Shown here piece after piece: positions 12,601 to 25,150 of a stretch of DNA of 64,000 nt. Source of the stretch: Niebla homalea (Eukaryota; Ascomycota; Lecanoromycetes; Lecanorales; Ramalinaceae); NCBI GenBank assembly GCA_019925105.1, contig JAHGAU010000014.1, positions 992,001 through 1,056,000 on the forward strand, written 5' to 3'. The position numbers and the translations under genes are program-made. Under the pieces are notes generated by a model, which was not told where the DNA came from, ran no database searches, and saw nothing but the letters and a program-made list of their open reading frames with translations. Position 1 is the stretch's first letter, and every line of letters starts with the position of its first letter.

Positions 12601-13929
12601 GGTTAAGTTAAATATTTATTCACCGGTTTTCTTAAATACCCTATTTATAAACTTAACGTTTTTATGGTTTAAAATAAAGGTATTTTTAACTTAAAGCGCT
12701 TTAATAAGTTTTATTATAAATTTAATTTTAAGATTATATACTATTTTATACGTTATCATAACTCGGATAACGGTACATAAAATAAACTATTTACAATTAA
12801 TAATCCCAGTAATAAAGTTAAGTTATTCCTTAATTACATTATAAATACGTATAGCTTACGTACCCGTAATATTACCCTTTTTTGAAATTTAAGGGTCCTT
12901 ATATTTCATATAATATACCGATCTTAAATACGTTTTCCGAATAATATCGGTTATTAAATTTTAAATTATTTCTTTTAAAAAGGGAATAATTATTAACGGC
13001 TTATATACGTTATTTTTACGTTTTTATACCGCTTTATTTTAATTAATTAAAACTTATTTATAGATTTTTAAAATTTTTTAGAATATAAAGTTAATTAAAT
13101 CCTTTATAATTATTAACTTTTCCTATAATATAAATAATAACTTTAATATTAATATATTAATAAATATATAATTAAGTTATCAATTAAACGTATCCGTTAA
13201 GTTAGAAATACTTAATTAATACTTAATAATAAAGTTAAATAAGGTTAACTTTATTATTTATCGTATTTATCTGCCGTTTAAAGTAATAACCCTTATAAAA
13301 TTTCTTAAATTATTATAATCGGTTAATATTTTAATCGTATAAAAATTACCCTTAAAGTAATAACGTTATTACTTAAAAGTTATAATAATTATTAATAATT
13401 CTTAATTATAAGTTTAATAATTATATTTTACGTTTATTATTTTACGGAATTAAAAAGTAATAAATCGTTATTATTTATTTTAATATAATTAAAATAAGAT
13501 ATTTATAAAACCGAAGTTAAATATATTTATTTCGACCTTAATTTAAAGGCTTAAGTTAAAGTAACGTAAAATCGGAATTTTAAAAAACGCTTCGTATAAC
13601 TCTTTAAACGCCCGTTTTATTATTAGAGGCTATGTAAATAGGTTATACTTTATACCCTTTATACTTTTTTTTAATAGCTCCGTTAAAAGAATTATTTTTA
13701 CGGAATAATAATAAATAAAACGTTTAAAGAAGTTAATAAAATTAAGAAAAACTTATATATTATAAAAAACTTAAGCTTAAATTATAATATAATTATATTT
13801 ATTTTATTTTTATTTCTTATTACGTTTATAATTAATATTATAAATCCTAGAAATTTTACTTTAATAATAAAAAACTTATATTTTTTAAAATTTATAAAGA
13901 ATTTAAATTTTTAAAGCCGTTTTAAGACC

Positions 13930-14400
13930 CGTTTTATATACGTTAAATATTCATTTTTAATATATAAAAAGATTAAGATATTATTTAAATATATAATATA
14001 AAATTTATTAATAATATTAATTAATAATTTATTAATATAAACTTAAAAAGTTATTAATACGTTTATTAACTTAAACGATATAATTATATAGTTAAAGTAA
14101 CTATAACGTATCCGGAACGTAGTTTTTTATTTATTATTTACTTTAATTTATATATAATAATAAATATCCTTAAGATTAAACTTTATAAATTTCTTTATTC
14201 CGTAAAGTTAATTTAAAGTTTTATTAATTAAGGGTAAAAAGTAATGATTCTTAACTGTTATTTTATTTAACCCCCGGTAATTTACGTAAAAACGTAAACT
14301 TCCGTCCTTCTTAAGTATAAAAAAGATCGGTAAACCCGTAAAACTAATAAAATACCGTATTTACCCCTTTATTAATACTTTATTTAAATAAACTTAAAGA
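13930..14400 (-). pseudogene. Gypsy reverse transcriptase remnant
   Basis: Read on the minus strand, allowing TAA/TAG as former Gln/Trp, this stretch gives the ordered blocks of a Ty3/Gypsy reverse transcriptase: a PPYKPLYNL-like start, [28 protein letters not shown], then TTFRIRYSYFNYIIISFKLI and the active-site region IYLNNILIFLYIK. The YLNN corresponds to YLDD of the family; both Asp to Asn changes are G-to-A, so the catalytic acids are lost. RNase H and integrase should follow toward lower coordinates but are too decayed to delimit. Confidence 0.75.
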
Positions 14401-16659
14401 GCCGTTAACTCTATATTAAATAAGTTATATAAAGGTTTATACGGCGGTTTAACGGTGGTTTTAATTACGTAATTATATCCTATATATATAGGGAGTTTAT
14501 TAGCTTTTTTTATTAAAAAAACGTCTGTATATTCAGATAGCTTAATTAATAAAGATAGTTCCTTTATGGTTAAGTTACGGCCTATATAGCTTTTAATCGT
14601 TCTTAAATTAATTTAACTCTTAAGTAACGGGTTTATAATTATTAAGGTATATATTATTAACTCCTTTTTTAATATTACCGTAAATATATATAATTTATCG
14701 ATTTAAAAAGTTTATTTATTAATTTTAAAACGTTATTTCCTTTCTTTAAAGTTTAATTTAATTCTTAAATTAATTAAACTTAATATCCTTAAGGTTATTA
14801 ATAAGCTTTATTTATTTATTACATATATAATAATCTTTATTATTCCCGGTTACCCTTAACTATTACGTATATAAAGCTTTAATAAATAAGCGTTATAATA
14901 AAATATATTATTATTATTTATTTAAATTAACTTTAATAAAGCCGCGTTTTAAATATAAAACAAATCCTTCTTTATTATAAAGTTTTAATTAATTATATTG
15001 ATTTTTGCCTTTATATTAAAATAAATTTCTATATTCTTTTTCTTAATATTATTAAGGAATATTTAACCCTTATTAAGAATAGCCTTTTTTAAGATTAATA
15101 ATTACGGCCCCCGCATTCTAACGGAGCTTTTATCGTAAAATTAACGTTTCTTAAATTGTTCTCTTTTTTTACGTATAAAGTAGATTTAATAGTTTTCCGT
15201 TCCTTCTTAAATAACGGATAGCTTAATTTCTTATGCCTTTTTATTTAATAATAATAATACGTTATATCGGAAAGGTCCGTTTATTAACCCTATAAAAAAC
15301 CTTAATTTAACGGCCGACTTATAAAGGGTTTAAATTCCTTCCTTAAAGATTTACTTTTAATAATTTTTTCTTTATTCTTCCTTTATAAAAAATAAGTAAT
15401 TATATCGTTAAATTTAAAATAATTTATATACGTAATAATTTTATTATATATAAAAGGAACCCCGGTTAATACTTATATTATTATATAATATAATCGCTTT
15501 TTAAACTTATAAAATAAATAAATAATTCGTTATTTTTCTATATACTTTAAAAGTTAACTTTTTAAAGATATTATTTATACGTTAAAGTTATAAACCGATT
15601 ACCCTTTATTTTATTTTAAACTTATATATTAAAATTAAACTTTTATCTTTTTATTAATAAAATCCTATATTAAGGAACTTAAGAATTTAATAAATCTTTT
15701 TTAAGTTAACGTAGAATCGGGTCTAAACTCGCGCTTATAATACGTTTATAAGCCCTTAATCTTATTTCTTAAGGAAAGTAAAACCTATATAATACGGATA
15801 TAATCCGTATTATAATCGGAGTTTAAAAAAAAAGTTATAAGGGCGTCTTTAATTTATTCTTAAAGCTTTTTAATACTTTTATTTTTATACTTAAAAAGTA
15901 TAAAAACTTTAATATAATTATAGGATTTTTTCTTTAAACTTTTAATTTAAGTTTTATTTATAATTTACTTATAAATATTTAACAATACGGACTTATAATT
16001 AATAACGATCGGATGAAATATTCCAGCCCGTATTATATAGTTTAATAGTAATTTACGTATATTTTAAGAGTTTACGGAACGAGTTTTTAATATTTATTTA
16101 TTTAAATAAATAAGCTATTTATAAAGCTTCGCTTTATAAAGCTTAACTTAATAAACCATTTTATTTAATTCCTTTTCTTTTTATGTAATAATAATATAAA
16201 AGCTTTATTCCTCCTTATTATAATATATATTTATAAAGGATATTTATTTTAAAGGAGGGAAATTTTACTTTAAAAAAGTAAGCGTAACGGATTTAAATCG
16301 TTATTTTTAACGTTTTTGCTCTTAAGGAGGATTTAATATAAACTTAAACCGTATCCGTTTTTACTTATAAAGAGGAAGCGTAATAAACGCGGATTGGGAT
16401 TTTTAACGTTAACTTTTACTATTAACGGTTACGGACTCCGATTCAGATAAAAACCTAAAAGAGATTTCTTAAATTTAAAAAATAAAAAATATAATACCTT
16501 CCTTTTTAAATTAAATTCTTTGGCGTAAAGTATTAAGATTTATTATATTAATAGATACGGCCTAAGTACGGGAAGTATATAATTTTCTCCCCTTTTAATT
16601 ACGTATATAATTTAATATTTTAGATTATTACCTTTTAAAAAGGTTAATAATAATTAAAA

Positions 16660-16870
16660 TATTAAGCTAGATATATATTTAAAACTTAAAGGTAATATAA
16701 TAATATAAAATATATATATAGCCTTAATAAATAATATATTTAATAAGTAGATTAATTATTAAAGAAGTAAAAGGAAAAGTAGGAAGGACAGGTATTAAAT
16801 ATTCCTGTGGCCCAGCTACGCTAGGGTCACGAGGTAAGCACTAACCCCTATATTGTTTCCTACCATAATA
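16660..16870 (-). repeat. 5' LTR of first Gypsy element (211 bp)
   Basis: Followed by the second copy of TTTCT. Its outer half (about 16775-16870) keeps a normal GC content while the inner half is AT-rich like the element body. Confidence 0.88.
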
Positions 16871-16875
16871 TTTCT

Positions 16876-17404
16876 AATGATTAAATAAAAGGTCTTCTTA
16901 TAAAGTTTCGCCTTATTAGTTTCGCGTATATAGGGTAAGAATAAATTTATATATAAATAAACTTACAACGTAACGTTAATTAAGCGCTAACAGGGTATTA
17001 ATAAATTACCTTCCTTTATCCTTAATTATACTTAACCTTTCCTACCATTTATCCCCTTTCTATTTACTATAATAAACGTACCACTTATCGCGTTACTTAG
17101 CTTTTTACCCCTTTTTATTAAGTATAATAAATAAGTTACTTTTATTACGCGTTATTAAGCTTCTTACTTTATTATCAATTAATAGATTAATTATACGGGA
17201 GGTTCGGTATTAAAATTATAGCTTTATATTTACAATAATTATTAATTAACGTAAACGCCGACTTTTATTAATTATTAAATAAGCATTATAAGGATACTTT
17301 AAATTCCTCGACTTACCAGTAAAGATTTAAGACAGAATATATAGACTAATTTATTACGTATAGCGTATAATATTTATCGAAAAATTAAGGAAACGTCTTA
17401 AAAG
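16876..17404. other. AT-rich stretch between Gypsy LTR and NLR remnant
   Basis: The minus-strand NLR frame probably continued here, but after about 17405 it has many stops and no recognisable residues. No TPR or other repeat domain could be read. Confidence 0.4.
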
Positions 17405-18466
17405 AGTTTAATATTCTGGTACTTTTAAATTTACGGTAAGACTCCTTCGAGCCAATAAATAAATCGCTAACGAGTATGCCTAAACTATATACTTGACCCT
17501 GCGATTCGTCATTTCGGGTCCTCGAATTATATCAATATTCTTAACGCTTATCTTAACTCATAATTTGGCCGCCATCTAAAAGCTTCGCCCGGCCTCGCTC
17601 GACATCTCCTTAATTATTTTCAGCGAAATCTCCCAAATCGTATATACGCTGTATCGATAATTTTCACCATTTTATATAGCTTTCTAACTTAGAAGTTCGC
17701 GTTGACGCTAATAATAAATAGTACAATATTCCTTTATTTTATAATACTTTTATCGGATTATCGCTTTAGCCTAAACGATCGCTAGTGCTAAATATCCTAA
17801 AGTTATAATTATCCGCTTCGTACTCTTCCGTATCGAATTATCTAATTAATTATTAATCTCGATCGTTTTAAGGATTAAAGTAATAGCTTTATTAAGTTCC
17901 ATCGCGTCCAGCTCGTAGAACCCGATAATAGTATAAATTTGGCAATTCGGGTTTCGGGTTATCATTAAGATAATCCCTCGATTCCCCACCGGAAAGTATG
18001 GAGAGATATCCAGTCGAAGATCATCAGCATTATTTAAGATTAGGGCCTATAACTCCAATATATTCGATAACCATCGTTTAACAGCATCCACATGAGGTTC
18101 TAGACCGCAGACCTTGGCAACCTATAAATAACCTCGCTCGAGGCTTTCTATACTGCTCGTATCGATCCAAAATATGCCCCAAAATCTGAAGCACCGTTAA
18201 TGCAGGCCTGGAATATAATAATAAATAACATACTTACTCTTCACGATGATCTTCCGCAAATTTAAGGCATACCTGCGTCTTGCCTGATCCACCTAGCCCG
18301 TGAATGACAAATCTCTTCTGTTGTTGCTGCAAGTTTAGGGTGGTGGATGGTAGACAGTGACTTTATAGTCGTTTACCAATTTCTTCTCGTCCAGTGAAGA
18401 TAGAGCTGGGGTTGCGGGGCACCTCGAAGTGTTTATTGTGGAATCGAGAGGTCGGAGGTATTGGAT

Positions 18467-18545
18467 CTAGATCCCCACGTGCTGTTAGCAATTGTAGCAT
18501 CTTGGCCAGCTATATAACTAGCAGCATCGAGAAGGGCTGACGAAC
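18467..18545 (-). other. Inferred intron 1 of the NLR
   Basis: 79 nt on the minus strand, starting GTTCGT and ending ATCTAG, with GCTAAC about 18 nt before the acceptor. Removing it joins the motif exon in frame to the linker that leads into NB-ARC; without it the frame ends at a TAA just downstream (18433-18435). Confidence 0.65.
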
Positions 18546-18576
18546 CTGGCTGACCCCCATCCCTAATGTGAACCTG

Positions 18577-18612
18577 TCCCAGGTTCGACCCTAACTGAAA
18601 ACCTTGATTGTT
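18577..18612 (-). other. Sigma-type amyloid motif of the NLR
   Basis: Residues 13-24, NNQGFQLGSNLG. It matches the C-terminal motif of the hydrolase at 28740-28775 in the pattern N-x-x-G-F-Q-L-G-x-N-x-G. It lies ahead of the NTPase domain, as in fungal NLRs that carry such motifs. Confidence 0.75.
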
Positions 18613-19016
18613 ATAACCCGCAAAGCTTGTCATAGGATTGGCAGTCATTATGCTGAGTATGTCGGGCCTGATACTACGGTTTCAGGTGGTATGTCACCGC
18701 GTCCGCACCAACTCATCGAGGTAGGCAGGGTTGAAAGGCGTCGAAGATGTTCGTTGGACGGAGTAGGCTTTACTTATTCTCAGTTTTGCTTGTTACTCTC
18801 GCTAATAGATATACTTTGAACATTGCTTGATCCACTAGCTTAAGCGTTTAGGTTATCGGTTCGTATTCGTATCTCGCCCTTATCGTTAACGCTGTCTGAT
18901 ATTAACACTCTTTCTTATCCTGTTAAAGACTCAGGGAATATGGATCTGAATATGATGGAATTCTAACTATGTAGGTATAGCATATATGAACTTGTGATAT
19001 AAAAGTAAAGTGCATT

Positions 19017-19041
19017 GCGCTAAGCCCTTTTGGGTTAGCGC
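19017..19041. repeat. Short hairpin-forming inverted repeat
   Basis: GCGCTAAG-CCC-TTTT-GGG-TTAGCGC can fold into a 10-bp stem with a one-base bulge and a TTTT loop. Function unknown; it lies in the intergenic region. Confidence 0.55.
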
Positions 19042-19070
19042 GGGCAACAAGCGAGGCTCACACAACTGAG

Positions 19071-19122
19071 CCGAAGAGCCGCATGGGCCGCATAGGCCGA
19101 AGGGCCGCATGGGCCGCATAGG
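19071..19122 (+). repeat. Two tandem 26-bp GC-rich units
   Basis: Two copies of CCGAAGAGCCGCATGGGCCG + CATAGG differing at one base, with a partial third start (ATGAAGGG). Each unit also contains an internal GGGCCGCAT duplication. Confidence 0.75.
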
Positions 19123-19797
19123 ATGAAGGGTAACTCCCTTACATATCCTGTTTATTGTGAAATCCAAAAGATGTGTCTCCCGCCGCTAGTGATTGGGGGG
19201 TAGCTCGAGATTTTGGCTGAGTAAGTCAGGATTTGGATGGCTAAAACAAAGGCCTTGCGGGCCGTCAAGTAACGTCCAGTTTCTGTGAGGGATATAGGAG
19301 TACTTATAGATAAGATTCCCGTCCAGAGTAACTCCAAAACAGATAGTTATTGGACCTATTTAAATGGATTTTAAGAATCTTAGTTAAATCAATAATCTAT
19401 CAATAATCTATCAAAACAGGCCCAATAACCACCTGTTTCGGAGCTGGTCTAAACGGGGATATTATCTATAAGTACTATTATAACCCTTACAGAAACTGGA
19501 CATTGATTAACGGCCTATAAAGCCTTTATTTTGGTTGATTCAAAGATTTACGGGGAAAAATTGAATCTTATAGGGCTAAGATTTCAAATTTTTCTTCAAT
19601 ATTTATTTATCTAAACAAGTCCAATAACTATCTGTTTTGGAGCTACTCTAAACGGGAATCTTATTTATAAGTATTACTCTAACCCTTATAGAAACTGACG
19701 GTTTATAAAGCCTTTATTTTAGCTATCTAAATTCCACCCTTCTAGCCGGCCTCAGCCAGCCCTCAGGGCTACCCCCGAAGCACTAGCGGCGGGAGAC

Positions 19798-20166
19798 TGT
19801 TAGACAAGTCCGCCGGCTCACAGCTGGCGGGGCTAGTCAAAAGGGGTTTATAGAAGACGTAAAATATAACTGTAGATTTAATACTTAGATTCAAAAGGTA
19901 AATTAATTCTTAAGGAATTATAAACTGGCTGAACGTAAGCTTATCTTAAATAACCGGTTTTAAGGATAGCTTAAATTACGGTAATAATAACTTTAACCCC
20001 GGTTATAATTACGTATACCTATATATAAAAGGCTTAAACTCTTAAAGCCTTTGGTTTTAAAAGTTACCGTTTAAACGGTTACGCCACTTAACTATAGCCC
20101 TTAAGTAAGCCGGTACTTAATATATTTAATATACGTTAAACGCTTATTAAACGTTAAGCGTGAATA
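19798..20166 (-). repeat. 3' LTR of second Gypsy element (369 bp)
   Basis: Starts TGTTAGACAAGTCCGCCGG; same length as the right copy. The first 60 bp are not RIP-mutated. Confidence 0.9.
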
Positions 20167-23100
20167 ATATTTCCTTTTTTATATTTTAATCCTTAAAAAT
20201 AAAGGTTATATAAATAAGTAATAATATTATAAAGAAAACGTTAATATATAACCGGTATATATATAAGGCTTATTAAAAACCTATTATTAAAACCTAATAA
20301 GAAAAAAGTAAAAAAAAAAGAATTTATATATATATTTTAAAGTATATATTAAAAACGTTATTTAATATATTAAACGTAATAAAATATTATACGTTAACGT
20401 ATAATTAACGTATTATAATAAAATTTATTAAAAACCCTTTTATAAAACCCAATAAGAAAAGATAAATAAGAAAAGAGTTTTAATAATATTAATTAATAAT
20501 TAAATTATTACTTAAGAATTTATTTATTAATTTATTATAACGTAACGATAATTAAATAATAAAAAATTTATTATTATTTTAAACTTCTTTTTTTTCTTTC
20601 TTTAATAATTTTAATAACTTTTATAAATATATTATATATAAACTTTAATTACGATATTTAATTAATATATAAAAATAACTTTTATTTATATTCTTATTAT
20701 TATTATAATAAGTTACGTTAATTATACGTAAGCATTTATATACTTAATATAATAATAATCCGTAATAATAATAAATAAATATACGTTAATATAACGTAAA
20801 TAAAAGAATAAAATAAATATTATTTTAATATTTTAACGTATAATACTTATATAATACGATAACGTTTTATTAACGTTTTACGATAAAAATATATTTATAA
20901 TTAAATAAAAGTTAATAATATATAAATATTTTATATTCTATATATTTTTTATAGAATAAGCCTTATACTTATAATATTAATCCTTATAATTAATATAAAT
21001 TTAAAGGTTATAATAATTATTATTATACCGTAAAATAATATTATTATTAAAGCGTTAACGTTTTAATTAAATATAGTTTCCGGATAAGTTTATTAAGAAG
21101 GTACGTAAGGTAATACGTAAACTTAATTGGGCGTTATAGCCCCGGGAAAGATTTTATGTATTACGTTAATATAATAAATTTTTTTATAAATTTAAAGTTT
21201 AATATAAATTATACGGGTATATAAAAGCGATATATTATATAATTAAGTTAATATATTACTATATTTAATTAAAGGCTTATAGGTTAATAATGGCTTTTAA
21301 AGGGGAATTAAAAAAATAATTATCTTAAGTTTTTACCGCGGAAACAGAAATCGTTAAATTTAAAATAAAAGTATATATTAATATAACGATAACTTAACGT
21401 TAATGTTAATATATTTTAAATAAAAAGCAATATAAAAGAAAATTAAGCTTCCTTTATTAAGCGTTCCGTTAATTACTTTAAATTTAAAAGCTTTAAGACG
21501 GATAAAAACGAAGAAAAGGATATAAAAATAAAAAAAGTATAATTTATTTTAACGGCGGCGGTTAAAAGGTCGGCCCTAATTCCGGAGAATAATAATTCCG
21601 GAATATATTAAAGAGCTTCTTAATTTATTAATATTAAAATTAAGTTAATTTTAAAATAAAAAAAGAATAAAAAAATAAGGTTATTATATTCTGTTTAATC
21701 CATTAATATTTATCCGGCTTTAAAAGTATAAAAGAAAAAAGGAAAAAAAAAAGAAAAAAAAGGCCCGTTACGTTAATATAATAGCGCTATAAATTTTTTA
21801 TTTTTTTTTACGTATATTATAAGCGTTTAATATTTAACGTTTAAATGCTTATAATCTATATATTATTAAATAGCAATATAAATACGATATTCAAGCCTTC
21901 GGAACGTTAATTAAATTATAATATATCTTAATCGATCCTTAATCGTTAATACTTTAACTTTATTTCTTTTTAACTTAATATTAATTTATTAATAAATACC
22001 TTTAAATACTTATAATTTATTTTTACGTTTTTATATTTACGGTATTATCGTATTTATGGATTAATTATTATAATTATAATAAACGAATAAACGTTATTAT
22101 AATATTAATTATATTAAACGTATTATATCCTATTAAATAGAATTATAATAAATCCTTAATAACTTACATAAAAAAAACGTATTAATAAAATAAATTACGA
22201 TATTAATTATTATATATAATTATTAATTATAATATAAAACTTTTAATTATCGTAATATTAACTTTATACCCGTTTCCTCTTTTTTTACGTTATTTTATTA
22301 TATTATTTTTATAACTCTTATACGTTACTTAAATTACCCGTTAAAATCTATTAATTATATTTTAAGCCTTAATTAAGTTACTTAACTTTATATTAAATAC
22401 CCTAGGAGTTTTTAATATAATCCGTAATTTCTTTAATTTCTTATTCTTTTTTATTATTAATAAATTTTAAGGGATATATTATTACTTCCGCCATTTTATT
22501 ATTAACTTAAATATAATATAACTTAAGAAAGGAAATATAAATCGTAAAATAAATACGATAACTTATAAAAAGGAAAAAACAATACGCTTATTATTTAATT
22601 TTATCGTTAATTTTAAAGGGTTTAACAAATTAAAATATAAATTTCTTATTTAATTACTTAAGTTTAAGGTTCTTAATATTTAATATTATTAAATCGTTAA
22701 CATCATATAACTTTAATTAATATTTTTTATTATAGGTCTATTTAATTAATTTTAATATATAATATTATTGTTCCGTTAATTTCTTATAAATATTATTTAA
22801 AATTTTAATTTTTTCTTTTATTATAAATACTTTTTTTTTAATAAGTTTATCCTTAAACTTAAAATAGATTTTAAAATTATATTTATAATTAAAGTAAAAA
22901 GGGCTATATTTTAAACTTAAATAATATATATTTATATAAGAATACTTAATTATAAGTAATAAATTTACTTAATTTATTTAATTTATTTATTTTAAATTAA
23001 TGAATATTCTTAAGTATTACTTTATTCCTTAATTTTAACGTTTCATTTATTTATTAATTTAAAAGTAAAATACGGTATTAAGTTTACGTATTATCTTTAA

Positions 23101-24499
23101 ATAATAATATATTAAACGGGATTATTATTAATAAAAACTCCGTTTTTATAAATAATTATTAAAGTTTAATATATTATACTTAAAGAAAACCTCCTTAAAT
23201 AATAATTTAATTAATATAATAACGTTTATATTTTTTATTATAAGTAAATAACGATATCTCTTTATATAATGGTTTATAATTATTAAGATTAAGTCGTAAA
23301 CTTACCTTTTACGTTTATTAAAAGGTAAACCGGTAACGAAATTTATAATTAACTCTTTTTAAGGTTATATTAAAGGAAGGAATTAAGTTAATTTACTATA
23401 AAAATAATAATAATATACCTTAATTCTTTAATATATATTATATATCTTAACGTAATCCGTTACTTAGACTTTTAAACCGTCTTAATAATACTTTTAAGTT
23501 AATAAATTATAAGTTTTATTAACGTTAAAGTAATTTATTAATTTATTATTATAATATTTATTAATTAATTCCTTTTCAATTATTCCGTTTTTAAGGATAT
23601 ATAGACGGTCATTATATTTAATAAGATTAATTAAATTAATACTTTAAGCTTTATTAAATCGCAAATAATCTTAAGCCGGTTTAACGGTAACTTCTTTAAT
23701 TTTATAAATAAACTTATTATTAACCTATAAATCTTTAATAAACTATTATATTAAAATTCATTTTTTATAAGCGTTTTTAAATAATTAATATATTTCCTTC
23801 CGTAGGATAATAACTTAAATACCCCTTAATATAAGTAAAAACGTATAATTTATAGTTACGGCCCGTTAACGTTCCAATAATTCTTTTAATTAAAAAGTAA
23901 ACTTATTCTATAACGTAAATAAAAAAGTAATATTAAAAGGTAAGACTCTTTTATAATCTAGACGTTTTAATGGTAAATTAATAAAGTTTATTTTACTTTA
24001 ATAATAAAATATTTTAAAGTTATAATTAATAAATTTCAAAGCTTATTTAACTTAATATAAGCTTAAAATTAACTATTTTATATATTTTTAAAGGTTATTA
24101 TAATCCGTTTATACTTAAATAATTTTAATACTTCCTTTTAAATAATAACGTTATTATTTAAACGCTATAATAATAATAAAAAGCTTTTAATTATACGTTT
24201 TATAATTTTATTTAACGGATTATATTTTCCGGGATTAATAAATTATTAAACGTTAATAATTCTCTTTAAACTATTAAGATAGGATACCGGCGATAATAAA
24301 ATTAAACGTATTAATCTTTACTTATACCCCCTTTTTTAAATCGAAATAACGGAATAATAACGCATTATTAAATATATTATATAACCGGTTAAATACCGCC
24401 GTTACGGCGTTATTCTATTTTAATAACTTAGCCTTCTTTCCTTTTTTATTATCCTTAAATAAACTTATTAAAAATTGAATTATCCTTAAGTATTCATAC

Positions 24500-25150
24500 A
24501 TAAAACGCCTATAAAAATTGGAAAACCTTAAAAAGACCTAGATATCCCGGTAAGTCTTTGGGGTAAATTAATCCTTAATTATTTTAATACGTTTTTAATT
24601 TATTTATATCCCCTTTATAAAGATTATAAATCCTAAGAACTTAACTTAAATAATATTAAATTAATATTTCTTTAAGTTAATATAAAGTTAAAATTAACGT
24701 AATTAATTAAGGATTTATTTAATATAATATTAATAATCCGCTGGCTTTTTATTAAAAATAAGAATATTATTAAAATAAACTATATAAATTATATTGATAA
24801 AACCGGTAAAAGCTTAATTAATATAAACTTAAAAAGTTATTAAAGTATTAATTAATTTAAATAATATAATTAAATATTCGAAATAATTATAACGTATATA
24901 GAATATTATTTTCTATTTATTATTTTACTTAATTTAAAACCGGTAATAAATATTTTTAAAATTTAATTTAATAAACCGTAAAAAGTTATTTAACCGGTTA
25001 AGAGTCTTAATAATTAAAAATAATAAGTATCGATTTTTAACCGTAACCGTATTTAAACCCTAATAATCTATATAAAGACGAAGGCCGTTATCCTTTTTTA
25101 AAATAAAAAAGCTAATGGTACTTATAAAGGATATTAAGTAATAAATCCAA
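24500..25150 (-). pseudogene. Gypsy reverse transcriptase remnant
   Basis: The minus strand gives FINIIYIVYFNNILIFNKKP (about 24735-24800), equivalent to the YLDDILIFS active-site block with both Asp changed to Asn by G-to-A. Further downstream comes KFLGFII (about 24618-24650), equivalent to the family's VKFLGHVVS. TAA/TAG codons occur throughout. Confidence 0.7.

Larger units (their letters stand above)
9470..16870 (-). mobile_element. Complete Gypsy-type LTR retrotransposon (first of two), RIP-dead
   Basis: A 7401-bp element is bounded by two direct repeats of exactly 211 bp (9470-9680 and 16660-16870) and flanked by a 5-bp target-site duplication TTTCT (9465-9469 and 16871-16875). The ends read TA...TA, consistent with TG...CA after RIP. 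The minus strand encodes Gypsy reverse transcriptase, so the 5' LTR is the right one. All frames are riddled with TAA/TAG and the element cannot be autonomous. Its right LTR ends about 0.5 kb from the readable part of the NLR pseudogene. Confidence 0.88.
17405..18648 (-). pseudogene. NLR (STAND) receptor with N-terminal sigma amyloid motif and NB-ARC domain, RIP-damaged
   Basis: Minus-strand gene starting at ATG 18646-18648. Exon 1 (18546-18648) encodes 34 residues with the sigma-type motif NNQGFQLGSNLG (18577-18612). Two introns fit fungal rules and restore frame: 18467-18545 (79 nt, GCTAAC branch site) and 18186-18237 (52 nt, donor GTAAGT). Exon 2 gives the NLR linker FEVPRNPSSIFTGREEI, then the P-loop GLGGSGKTQ (18273-18299). 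Exon 3 gives FWGIFWIDTSS, the Walker-B segment LILNNADD (18020-18043; family LIIDNADD), YFPVGNRGIILMITRNPN, the LGYLALAIV block (GLPLAI-like) and YRYSVYTIWEISLKII. Early stops at 18363-18365, 18122-18124 and 18047-18049 are TAA, TAG and TAG, all RIP-type. Families like this end in WD40, ankyrin or TPR repeats; none is readable here. In known systems the receptor senses a non-self cue and templates amyloid folding of a partner carrying the same motif. Very sure of NB-ARC, fairly sure of the motif. Confidence 0.85.
18649..19152. promoter_or_regulatory. Left part of the divergent NLR/hydrolase intergenic region
   Basis: About 0.5 kb upstream of the NLR start with near-normal base composition. 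With the transposons at 19155-27551 taken out, this joins the 14 bp before the hydrolase ATG at 27568, so it was probably a shared divergent promoter. No clear TATA box or operator was identified. The plus-strand frame at 18604-18819 overlaps the NLR exon in antisense and resembles nothing. Confidence 0.5.

Noticed and set aside
18604..18819. Plus-strand frame overlapping NLR exon 1
   Set aside because: Antisense to the motif exon and without any recognisable residue pattern.
18967..19167. GC-rich segment with repeats as a solo LTR or a small gene
   Set aside because: Tested TGTAGG...TTACA and TGTGAT...TTACA as ends; no matching target duplication. The minus-strand frame is mainly translation of the 26-bp repeat.
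19152..19337. Minus-strand frame of 61 codons
   Set aside because: Lies in the terminal and internal repeats of the MITE; no protein similarity seen.
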